A stretch of 7,085 nucleotides of DNA, taken from an uncultured Eubacteriales bacterium. Lineage in GTDB: Bacteria > Bacillota > Clostridia > Oscillospirales > Oscillospiraceae. Shown one piece after another: positions 5,957 through 7,085 of this stretch (position 1 is its first letter; each line of letters begins with the position of its first letter). The notes under the pieces are model-generated. The model did no database searches. It worked only from the letters and a program-made list of their open reading frames with translations, and was not told the origin of the DNA. Location of the stretch: positions 1 through 7,085 of the forward strand of contig CAJLWS010000082.1 in assembly GCA_905210385.1 (NCBI GenBank), read 5' to 3'. The position numbers were made by a program, and so were the translations under genes.

Positions 5957-5990
5957 GGGAAACAATTCAGAGTCATTAGGGAAACAATTC
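5957..5990 (+). repeat. 12-bp direct repeat upstream of the 184 aa membrane protein gene
   Basis: GGGAAACAATTC occurs perfectly at 5957-5968 and 5979-5990, 22 bp apart (two helical turns), just after the stop of the repeat protein gene and about 90 bp before the next start. A related AACAATTCAGA copy (matching 5961-5971) also occurs at 5524-5534, at the end of the preceding operon. The placement suits a regulator binding site, but no strong promoter can be assigned beside it. Confidence 0.5.
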
Positions 5991-6029
5991 CCATGTAAGA
6001 TACAGACCATAAAAGCTAAAACAAAATAG

Positions 6030-6045
6030 CCATTCCTAAGAATGG
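6030..6045. repeat. 16-bp imperfect palindrome before the 184 aa membrane protein gene
   Basis: CCATTC (6030-6035) and GAATGG (6040-6045) form a perfect inverted repeat around a 4-nt centre. It ends 32 bp before the ATG at 6078, so it could be an operator or a small hairpin in the leader RNA. Confidence 0.35.
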
Positions 6046-6077
6046 AAACGCTTAATTGAGAAAGGACGAGAAACAGC

Positions 6078-6632
6078 ATGAAAAAGAGCAGCGTTGCGGC
6101 AATCTCTGTGATGGGCACAGTGGGAGGGCTCCTGCTGGCCATCGGTATGTGTATGTGTCTGCTTCCTGAGTGGAACGCCTTTACCCCCGGCGTGATCCTG
6201 GCGGTGCTGGGCGCGGTGGTCCTGGTATCTATCTGGCCGGTGAGCCGCAAGGCCCTGGCCCACCTCACCGGCGGCTATGTGGCCGCCACCCTGCTGGGCC
6301 TGGTGGGTGCGGTAGCCCTGGGCATCGGCCTGGTGAACTGCCTCCAGACCGTCACCACCTTCGGCCTGGTGGTGGGCATCGTCGGCATCGTGCTGCTGCT
6401 GACCGCCATCTTAGTGGGTCGCCGGGCGGCGGGCAAGCGTGCCATCCCCTTCAACGGCAGGACGGTGCTGGCCTATGCGGTGGGCATCGCCGGCGCTCTG
6501 ATTCTGGGTGTGGGTATGTGCCTGACCATGGTATGGGGCTCCGGCCTGATGATCCCCGGCATCCTGGTGGGTTGCGTGGGCCTGCTGGTATGCGTGCTCA
6601 ATATGGCCCTGCGGCTGGCAAAGGGCGCCTGA
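6078..6632 (+). CDS. Six-helix membrane protein of three repeated helix-pair units, unknown function
   Basis: This 184 aa, very hydrophobic protein is of a kind I know only as hypothetical in Clostridia. It has six predicted helices (about 8-28, 36-54, 67-88, 94-113, 130-151 and 156-177) arranged as three similar pairs spaced about 61 residues apart. Each unit opens with a glycine-rich helix ending in a G-[IV]-G segment (LLLAIGMCMCL, VALGIGLVNCL, LILGVGMCLTM). A short turn and a second glycine-spaced helix follow (PGVILAVLGAVVL, GLVVGIVGIVLL, PGILVGCVGLLV). Units 1 and 2 close with a basic segment (SRKA, GRRAAGK), suggesting cytosolic loops. There is no catalytic motif. AAAGGA at 6061-6066 lies 11 nt before the ATG. 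The gene is 126 bp after the repeat protein gene and may share its transcript or have its own promoter. Confidence 0.85.
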   Translation: MKKSSVAAISVMGTVGGLLLAIGMCMCLLPEWNAFTPGVILAVLGAVVLVSIWPVSRKALAHLTGGYVAATLLGLVGAVALGIGLVNCLQTVTTFGLVVGIVGIVLLLTAILVGRRAAGKRAIPFNGRTVLAYAVGIAGALILGVGMCLTMVWGSGLMIPGILVGCVGLLVCVLNMALRLAKGA

Positions 6633-6663
6633 GTGCGGCCCTGTCCGGGACCGAAGCCGCACT
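6632..6663 (+). other. Stem-loop overlapping the stop codon of the membrane protein gene
   Basis: AGTGCGGC (6632-6639) and GCCGCACT (6656-6663) form a perfect 8-bp stem with a 16-nt loop, starting at the last base of the TGA. No T tract follows. It may work as a weak terminator or a 3'-end stabiliser for the plus-strand message; the large hairpin at 6728-6774 is further downstream. Confidence 0.4.
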
Positions 6664-6727
6664 GTACCCTGTACACGAGAAAACATAGCCGGTGTAGAGG
6701 GCGGCGACAGTTCCCTGCACAGCGAAA

Positions 6728-6774
6728 ACACGGCCCCTCCGGGAGATGACGGAAGCATCCCGGAGGGGCCGTGT
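6728..6774 (-). terminator. Large convergent hairpin terminator, best oriented for the minus strand
   Basis: A perfect 17-bp stem (6728-6744 with 6758-6774, 13-nt loop) contains the GC-rich block CGGCCCCTCCGGGA. On the minus strand it is followed by a short T run (TTTT, counting the end of the stem), so it should end the minus-strand gene that stops at 6809. On the plus strand no T run follows, but so strong a stem may still slow or stop transcripts coming from 6078-6632. It lies between convergent genes. Confidence 0.8.
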
Positions 6775-6808
6775 CGTGTCATGGGGAGCCTTCAGGTGGG
6801 AGGAGGCG

Positions 6809-7085
6809 TCAGGTGGATGGGACGTCCTGCGAAGGCTGGGTGTCGGCGGGGGACGGCTCCCGCGGCTCGGGTTGGCCGGGACGGGCCAGCAGTCCGGCCT
6901 TGGCCTGGAGCACGCAGGCGGCGTACCGGCATATGGCGAATACGCCCCAGAGGAAGAACGCGCCGAAGACCATCTCGTCCATCTCGTCCATCAGGAACAG
7001 GAAGGTGGTGCCCAGGCCGCCGGCTGCGACGATGCGAAAGCCGGCCAACAGCAGGGCCGGGGTATAGAGGATGGCGGCGGCCAGG
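6809..7085 (-). CDS. 3' part of a membrane protein gene, cut by the window edge
   Basis: On the minus strand a frame is open from the right edge (codon at 7084-7082) to a stop at 6809-6811, showing the last 91 residues. It begins inside a hydrophobic region (LAAAILYTPALLLAGFRIV and on through FLFL). An acidic turn MDEMDEM follows, then a second hydrophobic helix (VFGAFFLWGVFAICRYAACVL), and finally a hydrophilic Pro/Gly/Ser-rich tail that looks disordered. No start codon with a ribosome site is visible, so the real start is outside the window. The terminator-like hairpin 35 bp after its stop supports a real transcript on this strand. I do not recognise the family. Confidence 0.65.
   Translation of the reverse strand, partial: LAAAILYTPALLLAGFRIVAAGGLGTTFLFLMDEMDEMVFGAFFLWGVFAICRYAACVLQAKAGLLARPGQPEPREPSPADTQPSQDVPST

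Overview
The window looks chromosomal and most like a high-GC gut clostridium of the Oscillospiraceae type (Flavonifractor / Pseudoflavonifractor / Lawsonibacter-like). The reasons are G+C-rich genes separated by clearly A+T-richer spacers, strong AGGAGG ribosome sites, sigma-A type promoters, Firmicutes-style lipoprotein and two-component proteins, and small membrane proteins of a kind I associate with gut Clostridia. The genus is an inference from style; there is no marker gene. I see no rRNA, tRNA, CRISPR array or insertion sequence.

Left part, minus strand (1-1931): a polar amino-acid ABC uptake operon. A near-consensus promoter (TTGACG, 17 bp, TATAAT) drives an ATPase gene with a GTG start, then a lipoprotein substrate-binding gene. 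The permease that must complete the importer is not in the window. It may lie beyond position 1, past a perfect hairpin that lacks a T tract. Positions 1932-2257 are a non-coding divergent spacer with a few short direct repeats.

Middle part, plus strand (2258-5570): a promoter (TTGAAC, 17 bp, TATAAA), abutted upstream by 11-bp-spaced repeats, starts a tight four-gene operon. It encodes an eight-helix membrane protein, an OmpR/PhoB-type response regulator, a histidine kinase with almost no extracytoplasmic sensor loop, and a two-helix membrane protein with a long cytosolic head. The last three are coupled: the regulator follows after 13 bp, and the next two junctions are ATGA overlaps. The operon ends at a strong intrinsic terminator.

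Right part (5571-7085): two further plus-strand genes of the same cassette follow. One is an 83-86 aa soluble protein built almost entirely of five 11-residue amphipathic repeats. The other is a 184 aa membrane protein made of three repeated helix-pair units and preceded by a 12-bp direct repeat. A minus-strand membrane protein gene enters from the right edge and ends at a large convergent hairpin terminator.

Reading of the whole: 2258-6632 looks like a self-contained envelope-sensing module. The kinase has no outside sensor and so probably reads the state of the membrane or of a membrane partner. The partners and likely targets are small membrane proteins and one predicted membrane-surface helix protein. 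No function has been shown for the accessory proteins here; the link is inferred from gene order, overlaps and repeats near promoters.
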